Assembly: GCA_018434245.1 (NCBI GenBank) | Contig: JAHDPQ010000063.1 | Span: 1-33,220, forward strand | Direction: 5' to 3' | DNA: 33,220 nt | Source of the DNA: Oscillospiraceae bacterium | GTDB lineage: Bacteria; Bacillota; Clostridia; Oscillospirales; Ruminococcaceae | Shown: positions 7,316-15,705 of the stretch, one piece after another | Layout of the letters: every line of letters starts with the position of its first letter | How positions within the stretch are numbered: the stretch's first letter is position 1 | Notes under the pieces: model-generated | Seen by the model: the letters and a program-made list of their open reading frames with translations, nothing else | Told to the model about the DNA's origin: nothing | Database searches by the model: none | Translations under genes and position numbers: made by a program

Positions 7316-7744
7316 ATGTTTTGGAAAGATAAATATAAGTTGGGCGTGGCCCTGATTGACAAAGAGCATGAGGAACTGTTTCGGCGCGTGGAAGCCTTTA
7401 TGAAAACTCTGCGTTCCAACGAATCCTGGGGAGACAAAGTACATGAGGTCAACGAGACTCTGGAGTTTATGAAGGTCTATGTCGTGGAACACTTTAGTCA
7501 CGAGGAGGCCTATCAGAAAAAGATCGGCTACCCCGGCCTGGAGGATCATAAAAAGAAGCACGACGAAATGGTGGAGTATGTGGTGGGGGTTTCCGATCAA
7601 TATGAAAAAAGCGGCTTTGACCAGCAGCTGATGCAGCAGTTTGGCGGCAGACTACTAGCATGGCTGGTCAACCATGTAGCGGTGGAAGATCAGCGCATTG
7701 CCTCTTACGCCATTGACAAGGGAGTGGCCAATGATGAAAACTGA
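7316..7744 (+). CDS. Bacteriohemerythrin
   Basis: The 142-residue product has the hemerythrin pattern of a four-helix bundle with a di-iron O2 site: His18 (IDKEHEEL), His59 and acidic ligands in EHFSHEE, His78 and His82 (DHKKKH), and a final HVAVED where His and Asp complete the site. In anaerobes these proteins bind oxygen for sensing, detoxification or delivery, and they act in the cytoplasm. The length fits stand-alone members. The gene has a strong promoter and overlaps the downstream cheX-like gene by 14 bases, which links oxygen binding to a chemotaxis-type phosphatase. Confidence 0.92.
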   Translation: MFWKDKYKLGVALIDKEHEELFRRVEAFMKTLRSNESWGDKVHEVNETLEFMKVYVVEHFSHEEAYQKKIGYPGLEDHKKKHDEMVEYVVGVSDQYEKSGFDQQLMQQFGGRLLAWLVNHVAVEDQRIASYAIDKGVANDEN

Positions 7745-8183
7745 ACTGTATACCCCATTTTTGGATGCCACACGCCAGGTTCTGCAAACCATGCTGGATC
7801 TTTCCGACATTGCCGAGCGCTCGGCCGAACAATTCGATGAGGGTCAGGAAAACCTCGAAATCTCGGTGGGTGTGGTAGGTGATCTGGAAGGCACCATCAC
7901 TTATCGGTTCCCCAGCGACACCTCTCTGAATATCGTGCAAATCCTCAGCGGTATGGAAATGGACAGCGTGGATGATTTTGTCGCCTCCGCCGTTTCCGAG
8001 ATCGCCAACATCATCAGCGGTACCGTGATGACTTTGCTATCTGCCGACAACCTTACCTGTGATATTCTTCCCCCGGTTCAGGGCAGGCTCGACAACCAAA
8101 AGGAATACACCCAACATACCCAGTGCTGCATCACCACCTCGGCAGGGGACATCTGCCTAGACATCGCACTCAGCAGGGCTTAA
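7731..8183 (+). CDS. cheX: CheX-like chemotaxis phosphatase
   Basis: A 150-residue protein starts at ATG 7731 (or the adjacent ATG 7734), seven bases after GGGAG and inside the end of the hemerythrin gene. It resembles CheX/CheC proteins, which dephosphorylate CheY-P. The catalytic E-x-x-N motif is seen as Glu90 and Asn93 in VSEIANIISGTVM. Flanking features fit the family: SVGVVGDLEGTITY, the Ser/Asp-rich centre and the C-terminal ITTSAGDICLDIAL strand. CheX usually has one such motif, as here, whereas CheC often has two. No other chemotaxis gene lies nearby, so its response-regulator partner must be encoded elsewhere. Alternatively it serves a non-chemotaxis phosphorelay. Confidence 0.8.
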   Translation: MMKTELYTPFLDATRQVLQTMLDLSDIAERSAEQFDEGQENLEISVGVVGDLEGTITYRFPSDTSLNIVQILSGMEMDSVDDFVASAVSEIANIISGTVMTLLSADNLTCDILPPVQGRLDNQKEYTQHTQCCITTSAGDICLDIALSRA

Positions 8184-8245
8184 CCATCCCATATTCCCAT
8201 TACTGCACAGGATGTTGCCCTACGGGAATCCACTAAGGAATTCAT

Positions 8246-8274
8246 AAAACCACTGATTTAAAGTCGGTGGTTTT
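8246..8274 (+). terminator. Terminator after the cheX-like gene
   Basis: AAAACCAC (8246-8253) pairs with GTGGTTTT (8267-8274), the latter supplying the T-run followed by CCTCTT. It lies 60 bases beyond the cheX stop. Confidence 0.6.
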
Positions 8275-8392
8275 CCTCTTGTCCCGGTATTCCCCGAGAT
8301 CGTTTCGGAGCAGGAGCTCACCTATATTTTTCCGGTTTTCAGGTCGCATTGGTATTGCAAAAATCTTAGCAAGTTTGAACTATATAAAAGTT

Positions 8393-8420
8393 TTGCTTTA
8401 TCTTAAAAATATGTTATGCT
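8393..8420 (+). promoter_or_regulatory. Probable promoter of the L25/Ctc gene
   Basis: TTGCTT (8393-8398), 16 bases, TATGCT (8415-8420), about 135 bases upstream of the start. This lies in the otherwise gene-free stretch 8184-8555, where a short open frame at 8267-8482 lacks a ribosome site. Confidence 0.45.
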
Positions 8421-8555
8421 TATTAGAGCGCAAAAAATCAAATCGGATTTTATTTTGCTCTCTTTTTAGGACATTGCTATAGTAGTCAGGAGGCCTTATT
8501 AAAAGATGTAAGATACAGTGATTTATGATAACTGTAATTTATAGGAGGTAATATC

Positions 8556-9158
8556 ATGGACGTTTTAAAAGCAGAATACCGTGACCAAACCATAAAGGCA
8601 AAGCAGCTGAGGAGAAAAGGACTGATCCCCTGCTCTATCTATGGAATCACCTTGGATGAGTCTGTGCTGATTCAGATTCCCCTTGCCGACCTGAACCGCT
8701 TTCTCAACAGAAAGATGAAAGGGAGCACCCTTGTTATAGAGGTTGGCGACAAAAAGTACAATGTGCTGTACAAAAACATCAGCCGTGAGCCTGCCAGTCA
8801 GCAGATCGAGCACTTGGAGTTCCAGCATCTGGTGGCCGACGAAGCCATCAACAGCGTAGTACAAGTGGTGCTGATCAACAAGGAAAAGAACCCCAACATG
8901 GTGCAGCAGCATATTGAGGAGATTCCCTACAATGCATTGCCCTCCCATCTGATTGAAAAGGTCACCATCGATCTGGAAGGCATGGAGCTGGGAGCCAGCG
9001 TGAAGATAGAGGATCTGGATATTGCCAAGAACGAGCACATCAAGCTCCTGATCCCGGAAGACACCATGATCCTGAATGTCGTAGAAGCCAGCAGAATGGC
9101 AGCCCCGACAGAGGATGAGGAAGACGAGGCAGACGACGAAGTAGAGACAGAGGAGTAA
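8556..9158 (+). CDS. rplY: 50S ribosomal protein L25 / general stress protein Ctc
   Basis: The 200-residue product has the two-domain Ctc form of L25. The N-terminal 5S-rRNA-binding domain (about 1-95; KAEYRDQTIKAKQLRRKG, then PCSIYG) is followed by the beta-rich TL5-type domain (about 100-180; VTIDLEGMELGASVKIEDL and IKLLIPEDTMILNV). A very acidic tail, EDEEDEADDEVETEE, is common in the family. In Bacillus the homologue is a stress-induced protein bound to the large subunit. AGGAGG lies seven bases before ATG 8556, and a strong terminator follows. It appears monocistronic. Confidence 0.92.
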   Translation: MDVLKAEYRDQTIKAKQLRRKGLIPCSIYGITLDESVLIQIPLADLNRFLNRKMKGSTLVIEVGDKKYNVLYKNISREPASQQIEHLEFQHLVADEAINSVVQVVLINKEKNPNMVQQHIEEIPYNALPSHLIEKVTIDLEGMELGASVKIEDLDIAKNEHIKLLIPEDTMILNVVEASRMAAPTEDEEDEADDEVETEE

Positions 9159-9192
9159 GCTTTGCTCCGCCACTTTTCCCGGCAAACAGCCA

Positions 9193-9227
9193 AAATCCCC
9201 ATGAACCCAAGGTTCGTGGGGATTTTT
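9193..9227 (+). terminator. Strong terminator after L25/Ctc
   Basis: A 14-bp stem (9193-9206 with 9212-9225, one G-U pair), loop CCAAG and a TTTTT run. This is a classic rho-independent terminator 35 bases past the stop. Confidence 0.85.
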
Positions 9228-9607
9228 AATGGGGCGCTACACTCGGGTATTGTTTCTCAGTGGTAGGCGCCGTTTTATCCGGGGTATAGCATCCACATTA
9301 TATAAGTTTACCCAACTACATGATAATTCACGGTAAATATGTTATGCTACTCTTGAGAAATCATCAACTTGGTTCTCTGGTTGGTTTGGAAAAGGAATTG
9401 GCCAATGGTTGCTATAAAGGATAGCGAAAAAGCAGCCAAACACCAGTTCCAATGCCCTCAATGAAAAGGGAGGTTTAAAAGGTAAGTTTTACGAAACTGA
9501 CAAAGAAATGGACTATAAAATTGAGGCAAACAAACTGCGGAGGAAGCTACCTAGCAAATGCAGTTTCTAGTCAATGAACAAAGCCATCTCAAGGAGGAAA
9601 AGGATGT
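9228..9607. other. Gene-free stretch before the YcxB-like gene
   Basis: No gene is supported. A possible promoter is ATGATA (9320-9325) with TATGCT (9343-9348). An open stretch between about 9418 and 9570 (fragment KFYETDKEMDYKIEANKLRR) lacks a start codon with a ribosome site and may be a remnant. Confidence 0.4.
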
Positions 9608-10108
9608 ATGACCTGCGAATTTGAAGGGAACACAATATACGATAAAGCCGCCTATAGGGCGCTGGTACATGTGATGGTAAACAGGGTGCGGCGAACACCA
9701 CGAATCCTACTGCTGAGCGCGGGGGTTTTGATGCTGTTTAGCGGTTTTGTTCTGCTGTTTCTTAAAAAAGCCCTGTCTCTGGGCGGTTGTCTGATGCTCC
9801 TTGCGGGGGTTGTCGTACTTATATTTGCAGTTTTTTTGGAGCCGCTGGCCACAAAAATGCTAATCAAGGAGCAAAAGCTGAACCGGCCTGAGGAGTATCG
9901 CTATCAGTTTTTTGCACAGGAATTTACCGTGGAAGCTCTCAACGGCACCAAGACGGTGCCCTATCAATCCATCCGCAATCTACTGTCTGCCAAGGGCTAC
10001 CTGTTTTTCTTTGCAGAGGATCAGGTCTATCTCCTGCAAACCGGTGGACTCATCCAGGGAAGCGGGGAAGACCTATACCGTTTTTTGGAGCCTCGTATCG
10101 GCGGCTAG
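9608..10108 (+). CDS. YcxB-like membrane protein
   Basis: A 166-residue protein with two adjacent hydrophobic segments (about 33-52 and 57-77) flanked by soluble parts. The C-terminal half, YRYQFFAQEFTVEALNGTKTVPYQSIRNLLSAKGYLFFF, fits the YcxB family, whose function is unknown. The start at ATG 9608 follows AAGGAGGAAAAGGATGT. The predicted topology leaves the conserved C-terminal beta-rich domain in the cytoplasm. The gene stands alone and converges on the minus-strand YczE-like gene 66 bases away, without an obvious terminator between them. Confidence 0.75.
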   Translation: MTCEFEGNTIYDKAAYRALVHVMVNRVRRTPRILLLSAGVLMLFSGFVLLFLKKALSLGGCLMLLAGVVVLIFAVFLEPLATKMLIKEQKLNRPEEYRYQFFAQEFTVEALNGTKTVPYQSIRNLLSAKGYLFFFAEDQVYLLQTGGLIQGSGEDLYRFLEPRIGG

Positions 10109-10174
10109 GCATCCTAATCAAATGAAGTTCATGTTCGGTGGGGACTGTTTTATTATGTAAAATGGATGTTTTAA

Positions 10175-10900
10175 TCAGACCTTGGATGACTCCTGCGTCG
10201 GCGAGATGGGCTGCCGGGAGTCCTCGGCAATGCCAAAGCAGAACATGCGAATCCTTTCCTGGAACAGGCTGGTGAGGGGCCCAAGAACCTTTCCAACACC
10301 CAGCATGGCAATTACCGTGCCCTCCCGCAATCCCAGCACCGTGCCTGTCGTCACAAGGGAAAGCAGGGCGGCGATTGCCACCATAGTGCAATCAAAGCCC
10401 ATTTTGGCGGTGGAAAGCTTCCAGCCTGTTTTTTGGATAACGGCCAGCACCAGTCCCTCGGCGGGCTGGGGAATCAGGTCGGCCGCCAGGTAAAACAAAA
10501 TACCCCAAGCTATGAACACAACGCTGAGCAGCATCAGAAGCAATCGGCTTCCATAGGACTGGGGATGGAGGAAGCCCAATAAGAAGTTGCATAGGTTGAC
10601 AAAGTAGCCGAATGCAGAGGCACATAGAATCTGAAGCAGGCTGATGAGGCGGAAATCTTTTCGCAGCAGCAGCCACTGCATAAAAACGTAGAGGGAGAAA
10701 ACGGCGGTAATCATCACGCCCTGATCCACCTGAAAGGCAAGGCTGGCCACATAGGGAATAGAGCTGACCGGCGAAACGCCAAGGCTGGACTTAATGGAAA
10801 TAGAAACCCCCATGGCCAGAATAAACATACCCAGAAGATAGATCATCAATCGGCGGGCAAAGCTCTTGGCTGAGGTCAGGGTGTTTTGGTGCTGAGGCAT
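10175..10900 (-). CDS. YczE/YitT-like integral membrane protein
   Basis: The 241-residue product has about five transmembrane segments: around 19-40, 50-75, 80-105, 117-140 and 170-195. It carries the family hallmarks LGMFILAMGVSISIKSSLGV and PAEGLVLAVIQKTGW, and a glycine-rich GLREGTVIAMLGVGKVLGP near the end. YczE-type proteins are widespread in Firmicutes; the role is unclear, and a link to transport or regulation has been proposed only from context. ATG 10900 is chosen because AAAAGGAG lies eight bases upstream; an in-frame ATG further up has none. It follows the large HTH regulator by 72 bases on the same strand, so the two may share a transcript. Confidence 0.75.
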   Translation of the reverse strand: MPQHQNTLTSAKSFARRLMIYLLGMFILAMGVSISIKSSLGVSPVSSIPYVASLAFQVDQGVMITAVFSLYVFMQWLLLRKDFRLISLLQILCASAFGYFVNLCNFLLGFLHPQSYGSRLLLMLLSVVFIAWGILFYLAADLIPQPAEGLVLAVIQKTGWKLSTAKMGFDCTMVAIAALLSLVTTGTVLGLREGTVIAMLGVGKVLGPLTSLFQERIRMFCFGIAEDSRQPISPTQESSKV

Positions 10901-10972
10901 AGATAGTCTCCTTTTGCGGGATTTCACTTGTTAATAGATTCTGGATGAGCCTAACAGGCTGAGAAAAAAAGT

Positions 10973-12388
10973 TTATCGGGCAAATAGGGAGTTGTTGCTA
11001 AGCAGATCCTCCTGATAGGCTTTCCACAAATCGGGGGAAAGTTCGAAGGCCACGTTGCTGTTGGCAAGAATAGATTCTTTTAATTGGTTACATATTTGGG
11101 GATGGGTAAACACATGGAACTTTTCTCGGGCCCCGCTGCTATCAGCGGTGTAGAGAATGGCGGCGTCTTGAAAAAAAACAACAGAAAAATTAGAGTATTC
11201 GCTGTTGACGATCTTGACTTTCTCAAACTGTTCATCTTTTAGAAAGAGGTTGAACCGCTGCAGATAAGCGGCTCGCTCCGGGGCAGGGATGGTGACCATT
11301 CCCAATAACGGGATCATCAGCTTTCCAAAGGTGACGAACCGCTCCAGAGTAGAAAAGGAAAGGTAAAAATGCATCTCCCCCGCCAAAACAGCATGAAACG
11401 CCTTTTCAATGCGATCAGTCAGTATTTTGTCGGAATGCATGTTTCTCAGTTCGCTTTTTTGAATCAAATATCCGATGAATAAGAAATTATAAACGCTTTC
11501 CATTTGCTGTTCCAACAGCTGAATGGTTTTTTGAGAATTTTCCTTAAAGTACGCAATGGCGTCCTCGGTGTTGTAGCTAATCTTTTGTGGTTCTTCTTTT
11601 AAAAGAGCGCTGTGAAATAAAATCAGATAGCTTTTATGAAAGATGGGAATCAACAGAGGAGTCTCGTCCAGTTGATCGTTAAACAGCAAAAGAACATGTC
11701 CTTTCACCAGCAGGAAGTGCTGCCTGATTGAGTTTGGAACATTCCACAAATTCAAGTCGCAGTGTTCATTAAGCTTAAAGACAAAGGAAAACATGCTTTC
11801 TGCGCCTTGTGTGTTGTTTTGCGGCTGACTGGATTGAGTGATCAGGTGATTGATGGTGACACCCTCCAGGTATTTGGAGTTGGTGATTATCATGCGCTTG
11901 AGAATCCGGCTGTAGCAGGAATCCAGCACAGGAAAAGTGCTAAACAGCTCCAAGGGTTCCCCGTGGTGGTGAATCATGTAATGGGACAAAACCACACAGA
12001 GTAGATTCAAAACCGGCCTGTGTCCCAGATAATAAAAGCCACGCTCTGCGTAGCCTAGATTTACGCTGCTTTCCTGAGCAAAGTTTTTATCCAATGCGTA
12101 TTCGATTGCATAGGTCAAAAACGACAGCAACTCGCCTTTTGACTGAAAATCGTAGAGAACGGGAAACAAATCCTTGAACTTTAAATAGCATTTGGGCGAA
12201 TAAATGGATTCGGTGAAGAATTCGGCAGCCAGCTTGGTAAACACTTTACGTTCCCGCACCGTGGGAAGACGTTTCCCGGTGAGAATCTTACTGAGTCCGC
12301 TGGGGGTCATATTGATATTGAGGGCAAAATCTGTTTTGGGCTTTTGAGCAATTTGAATCAGCTCTTCTAACAATAGATGTAGTTTCAT
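10973..12388 (-). CDS. Large HTH regulator-like protein (unassigned family)
   Basis: A 471-residue protein starts at ATG 12388 right after AAGGGGA. An XRE-like helix-turn-helix is visible in the first 60 residues (ALNINMTPSGLSKILTGKRLP), consistent with DNA binding. The remaining 400 residues are mixed alpha/beta with no motif I can name and no membrane segment. They are probably a ligand-sensing or oligomerisation region. The protein resembles long, poorly described clostridial HTH proteins. It is followed at 72 bases by the YczE-like membrane gene, which could be its target or partner; this is inference from position only. Confidence 0.6.
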   Translation of the reverse strand: MKLHLLLEELIQIAQKPKTDFALNINMTPSGLSKILTGKRLPTVRERKVFTKLAAEFFTESIYSPKCYLKFKDLFPVLYDFQSKGELLSFLTYAIEYALDKNFAQESSVNLGYAERGFYYLGHRPVLNLLCVVLSHYMIHHHGEPLELFSTFPVLDSCYSRILKRMIITNSKYLEGVTINHLITQSSQPQNNTQGAESMFSFVFKLNEHCDLNLWNVPNSIRQHFLLVKGHVLLLFNDQLDETPLLIPIFHKSYLILFHSALLKEEPQKISYNTEDAIAYFKENSQKTIQLLEQQMESVYNFLFIGYLIQKSELRNMHSDKILTDRIEKAFHAVLAGEMHFYLSFSTLERFVTFGKLMIPLLGMVTIPAPERAAYLQRFNLFLKDEQFEKVKIVNSEYSNFSVVFFQDAAILYTADSSGAREKFHVFTHPQICNQLKESILANSNVAFELSPDLWKAYQEDLLSNNSLFAR

Positions 12389-12729
12389 TCCCCTTACATC
12401 CTCCCCTGTATCTACAAAGCTGTCTGACTTGGCATGATTCGACCTAGAAGAAATCAATAGACATAGATACTTTTTATTTTAACATAAAAACAGAGAAAAA
12501 TCTTTTCTAAAATAAAAATGATATAAACTTTCATGAGAATCGGGAAAACCATTGCTATTCGTTTGGATTTTGTTGAAGTGATGCAGGGGGAGGACAGCAA
12601 ATACTATCTGACTTGATCTTACCGTGGAGGCAGGGAGAGACTGGTTACCCTCAGCATCTGCTCCTATGCGTTCCAAGACGCAATATATACGTTATGTGGC
12701 GCCGAAAACCCCGTAATCCAGACAAATTA
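12389..12729. other. Gene-free stretch upstream of the HTH gene
   Basis: AT-rich around 12470-12530, as expected for the minus-strand promoter region of the HTH gene, though no clear -35/-10 pair stands out. A plus-strand GGGGGAGG at 12589 has no sensible frame after it. No gene seen. Confidence 0.4.
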
Positions 12730-12763
12730 AAAGCCGTGCTCCTGCCATTGGGAGCACGGCTTT
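12730..12763 (-). terminator. Terminator after the desulfhydrase-like gene
   Basis: A perfect 13-bp stem AAAGCCGTGCTCC (12730-12742) with GGAGCACGGCTTT (12751-12763). On the minus strand it ends in a T-run (CTTTTAATT), 52 bases past the stop of the D-cysteine desulfhydrase-like gene. Confidence 0.8.
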
Positions 12764-12814
12764 GCACTGCACAAATGGTGCTCCAAAGAGCATCCGGCTT
12801 CTTTGTTGTTAACG

Positions 12815-13813
12815 TTACAGCTGGGGAAAGGGGATTTGATCCCGGATGGGGAAGAGGCCAAACAGGCCGCCGGTGTGGAGGAACAGCAGGTTTTTGCAGC
12901 CGGAAAAGCTGCCTTTTTCCGCCTCCTGCTGCAACCCGTACAGGCATTTTCCGGTGTAGACCGGGTCGAGGACAATGCCTTCCAGCCGGGCAAAATCCCG
13001 GATGAATTCCAGTTCCTCCGGGCGGCTCAGGGCATAGCCCTCGCCTACGTAACCGTCCAGAATCTCGATTTCCTCCGGTGCAATCACAACCTTGGTTTCC
13101 AGATGCTCCTGCGCTTCCTCCAGAATCTCCAAAATTCGGGTGCGGAAGAAGGCGGCATCGTCGCAGATGTTGATCCCCACCACCCGCTTTTCCAGATGCA
13201 GCAAGCGGTTGGCCAAAAACAGCCCGGCAAAGGTGCCCCCCGACCCCACGGCATCCACAATGGTATCAAAGGTCAGACCCATCTGCCGCTCTTGCTCCGC
13301 AATTTCCTCCATACAAGTCAGATAACCAAAGGTTCCAATCCCATTGGAAGCTCCCTCGGGGATGATGTAGGCCCGATGGCCTTTGGCCTCGTATTCCCGG
13401 GCCAGGGATTCCATGATGGCACTGCGGTGGTTGCGGTAGGCATCGGCATCGATGAAGCGGATATCCGCCCCCAACATTCGGTCGATCAGCAGATTGCCGT
13501 CCGCCTTGGGAGACGGATCGGCACTGCGCAGCACCAAACAGGACCGCAGCCCCAGTCGGGCGGCCACTGCCGCCGTGGCCCGGCAATGGTTAGACTGAAG
13601 CCCTCCGCAGGTGATCAGCGTATCCGCTCCCTGATCCAGAGCCTCCCTGACTGCAAACTCCAGCTTGCGAATTTTGTTGCCGGAGCACTCCATTCCAGTC
13701 AGATCGTCCCGCTTGATGTAGATGTTGATCCCCAATCGGGCTGAAAAACGCTCCAATTTTTGAATGGGGGTGGGCAGATGGGCCAGGGAAATCCGTGACG
13801 GCATGGTCTTCAT
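12815..13813 (-). CDS. dcyD: D-cysteine desulfhydrase / ACC deaminase family PLP enzyme
   Basis: A 332-residue fold-type II PLP enzyme. Lys47 in GMECSGNKIRKLEF is the expected Schiff-base lysine. LITCGGLQSNHCRATAA (about 71-87) and VDAVGSGGTFAG bind the cofactor and its phosphate, and LLFLHTGGLFG closes the active site. Known members cleave D-cysteine to pyruvate, sulphide and ammonia, or open the ACC ring; sequence alone does not separate them. ATG 13813 follows AGGAGG by seven bases, and a longer reading to 13861 has no site. It is monocistronic, with a strong terminator. Sulphide release from D-amino acids would suit an anaerobe. Confidence 0.8.
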   Translation of the reverse strand: MKTMPSRISLAHLPTPIQKLERFSARLGINIYIKRDDLTGMECSGNKIRKLEFAVREALDQGADTLITCGGLQSNHCRATAAVAARLGLRSCLVLRSADPSPKADGNLLIDRMLGADIRFIDADAYRNHRSAIMESLAREYEAKGHRAYIIPEGASNGIGTFGYLTCMEEIAEQERQMGLTFDTIVDAVGSGGTFAGLFLANRLLHLEKRVVGINICDDAAFFRTRILEILEEAQEHLETKVVIAPEEIEILDGYVGEGYALSRPEELEFIRDFARLEGIVLDPVYTGKCLYGLQQEAEKGSFSGCKNLLFLHTGGLFGLFPIRDQIPFPQL

Positions 13814-13978
13814 AACATTACCTCCTGGGGATAAAATCGCATATGGCTTTTGGGTTGCCAAGGGTATGACCCGCAGCTACCCTAGATTGGATTGGGGCAG
13901 GAACCGAAGCATCCTGGCGCAGAAACCAAGCGCGATAGTATCTGCAGCTGCCGCGCCTTTTTTCCAATGCAGAATCCG

Positions 13979-14236
13979 CTACACGTTGGTTGTCGAAACA
14001 GCAGCAAATGATAGGTCCGGGAGATGGAGGAGCTTTTTGCGCATCGTGCTCCCTGTCCGCAGGTACCCCGATATGATGTGGACCGCTATATTGCACTTAC
14101 TCTGAAAATGGCAGGGTGGAAGCCCGAGACTAGTTCCGGCAGTTTCCGCAATTTGCCCCATGGTTGCTGCTTTGCATCCCGCCTGCAAAAACAGCCGGTT
14201 GGAGCATCCCAGAATTTTGACATCCCTTGCTTCCAC
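13979..14236 (-). pseudogene. TetR-family regulator remnant
   Basis: The minus-strand frame reads MEARDVKILGCSNRLFLQAG followed by KAATMGQIAETAGTSLGLPP and CHFQSKCNIAVHIISGYL. This is the N-terminal helix-turn-helix of a TetR repressor with several unusual residues (Cys and Pro where the family has Thr, Tyr and Arg). The ligand-binding domain, normally about 140 residues, is missing: after GYL the sequence loses any resemblance and the frame stops at 13979. No ribosome site precedes the start. It is best read as a decayed regulator. Confidence 0.55.
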
Positions 14237-14295
14237 ACATTAAACTGTTTCCCTCTTACATCTTTATCGCAAACCGACTCTTATTAGAATAGCAT

Positions 14296-14327
14296 AGCGG
14301 TTCGGCCATGTCCAGAGCCGAACCGCT
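14296..14327. terminator. Perfect hairpin between two remnants
   Basis: AGCGGTTCGGC (14296-14306) and GCCGAACCGCT (14317-14327) form an 11-bp stem. It lies just beyond the stop of the flavin-oxidoreductase remnant on the minus strand and probably once terminated it; no strong T-run remains. Confidence 0.5.
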
Positions 14328-14356
14328 GTGGGTGTCTTTAGAACGTAACGGATGCC

Positions 14357-14530
14357 TTAATAGATGTTTACAGCGGCGTTGTATCCGCCTCGAATGGCGT
14401 GAATGACCTTGCCGGACTTGAGTGAGTCAATCGCCAATCACCACAAAGTTGGGAGCCCAGTTCCGCAAACCAGGACGGACTGAAATTGAGATTGTCGCCC
14501 GGAAAAAGCTCGTTGTTGGCATAGGTTTGC
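14357..14530 (-). pseudogene. C-terminal remnant of a flavin (enoate/dienoyl-CoA) reductase
   Basis: Reading the minus strand to a TAA at 14357-14359 gives NFVVIGD, then, after a frame change, DSLKSGKVIHAIRGGYNAAV followed by NIY. This is the FAD-binding C-terminus typical of old-yellow-enzyme-type NADH:flavin oxidoreductases such as 2,4-dienoyl-CoA or enoate reductases, where VxIGD and the following helix contact FAD. Upstream, sensible stretches appear in more than one frame and the remaining 600 or so residues are absent. It is clearly a pseudogene. Confidence 0.55.
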
Positions 14531-14673
14531 CCAAGGTGCGTCTAGCAACATTGTCCTTTAAGGTTAGAACACGACTGCCTATCCGATCAATCTGATTGCC
14601 TATAAAAATTTGGTCACAGTATGTTGTTTTGCAGGTCTTTTGCTGTCGCAATATAGTACAATTATTAAAAGTG

Positions 14674-14682
14674 TGCTATACT
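14674..14682 (+). promoter_or_regulatory. Extended -10 promoter of the left LysR gene
   Basis: TGCTATACT gives a TG-extended -10 (TATACT at 14677-14682) 40 bases before the GTG start; no good -35 is seen. The AT-rich flanks could hold LysR binding sites. Confidence 0.45.
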
Positions 14683-14721
14683 AAAATAATAAAAAGTTAT
14701 TTTATTAAGGGGAGGATTCTT

Positions 14722-15621
14722 GTGACAATTCAACAATTGGAGTTCTTTATTGCAGTCTCAGAATGCCGCCAATTTACAGCGGCGGCCAATGAGCTTTACA
14801 TCTCTCAGTCCTCCCTCTCCAAGCAAATCATTGCCTTAGAAAGGGAGTTAGGGGTCAAGCTGTTTGCGCGGGATACCCGCAATTTTTCCATGACTCCGGT
14901 AGGGGAGGAGATATTGGAGCGGGCACGGCGCATGATGGAGGAATATAGGCAAATGAACCAAACGGTTTCCGTTTTCCGCCGTCCCCATCAAACAGAGGTT
15001 TCCATAGGAGCCGTTCCCGTTCTCAATCACTATGGCATAACGGAACAGCTGCTACAGTTCCGCAAAGAAAACCCTAAAATTTCTATTAAAATATCAGAAA
15101 CGGTGACAGCGGATATCTTTGAAATGCTGGACCGCCAACAAATTGACATCGGTTTGATTCGCACTCCTTATTTGAAGGATAACTGCTATGATATTCTTCC
15201 GATCTTGGAGGATGAGCATGTATTGCTGGTTAGTGAGCGGCATCGTCTGGCTGAGTGCAGTGAAGTGAGTGTGGAACAGTTGGATGATGACAACTTTATG
15301 CTAATGGATACAGATCCATATTACACTCGCTTTTATCTGAAGATTTTGCGGGATGGTGGTATCCATCCAAGGATAGAATATACCAAAATGCGATTGGAAA
15401 CCATTAAGATTTGCGTGATGGAAAATACTTGTGTCTCGCTGATGATGAGTAAGGTAGCGGGATACCATAAGACTCCGGGAACCCGAATTTTGCGTATCCG
15501 GAGCCACCCCTCACTTTATTTGGCGATGGCAACCAAGAAGGGAGTTGGAATCTCTACCCAGTGCCAGAAGCTGCGTGATTTTTTAATTCAAAACACAGCA
15601 AAACAAGGTGAACCATCTTAA
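14722..15621 (+). CDS. LysR-family transcriptional regulator (left copy)
   Basis: The 299-residue product starts at GTG 14722, six bases after GGGGAGG. A LysR winged helix-turn-helix fills residues 1-60 (QQLEFFIAVSECRQFTAAAN, then LYISQSSLSKQIIALE). The periplasmic-binding-like effector domain follows from about 88 (VSIGAVPVLNHYGITEQLLQF). Regulators of this type bind near divergent or adjacent genes and respond to a pathway metabolite. It converges on the FAD oxidoreductase gene with a shared terminator. A second, mirror-placed LysR at 24196-25110 shares the SIYGITE-like stretch but is much less similar overall. It most likely controls the neighbouring FAD oxidoreductase, UGSC and TRAP genes. 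Confidence 0.85.
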   Translation: MTIQQLEFFIAVSECRQFTAAANELYISQSSLSKQIIALERELGVKLFARDTRNFSMTPVGEEILERARRMMEEYRQMNQTVSVFRRPHQTEVSIGAVPVLNHYGITEQLLQFRKENPKISIKISETVTADIFEMLDRQQIDIGLIRTPYLKDNCYDILPILEDEHVLLVSERHRLAECSEVSVEQLDDDNFMLMDTDPYYTRFYLKILRDGGIHPRIEYTKMRLETIKICVMENTCVSLMMSKVAGYHKTPGTRILRIRSHPSLYLAMATKKGVGISTQCQKLRDFLIQNTAKQGEPS

Positions 15622-15657
15622 ACTGGGATGAGACCCGTTCAGCAATTATATATAGGC

Positions 15658-15691
15658 AGAGGCCGCTTTCCAAGCAAGGAAAGCGGCCTCT
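15658..15691. terminator. Bidirectional terminator, left cassette
   Basis: A perfect 14-bp stem (15658-15671 with 15678-15691, core GGCCGCTTTCC) with loop AAGCAA lies between the convergent LysR and FAD-oxidoreductase genes. The same stem core recurs at 24140-24178 in the mirror-image cassette. Confidence 0.75.
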
Positions 15692-15705
15692 ATATGGCAT
15701 GCAGA

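Noticed and set aside
8267..8482. A 71-codon frame upstream of L25/Ctc
   Set aside because: Basic, low-complexity composition, no ribosome site, and overlap with the terminator and the likely promoter.
12803..13744. A 313-codon plus-strand frame
   Set aside because: It is antisense to the D-cysteine desulfhydrase-like gene, which has clear PLP motifs and start signals.
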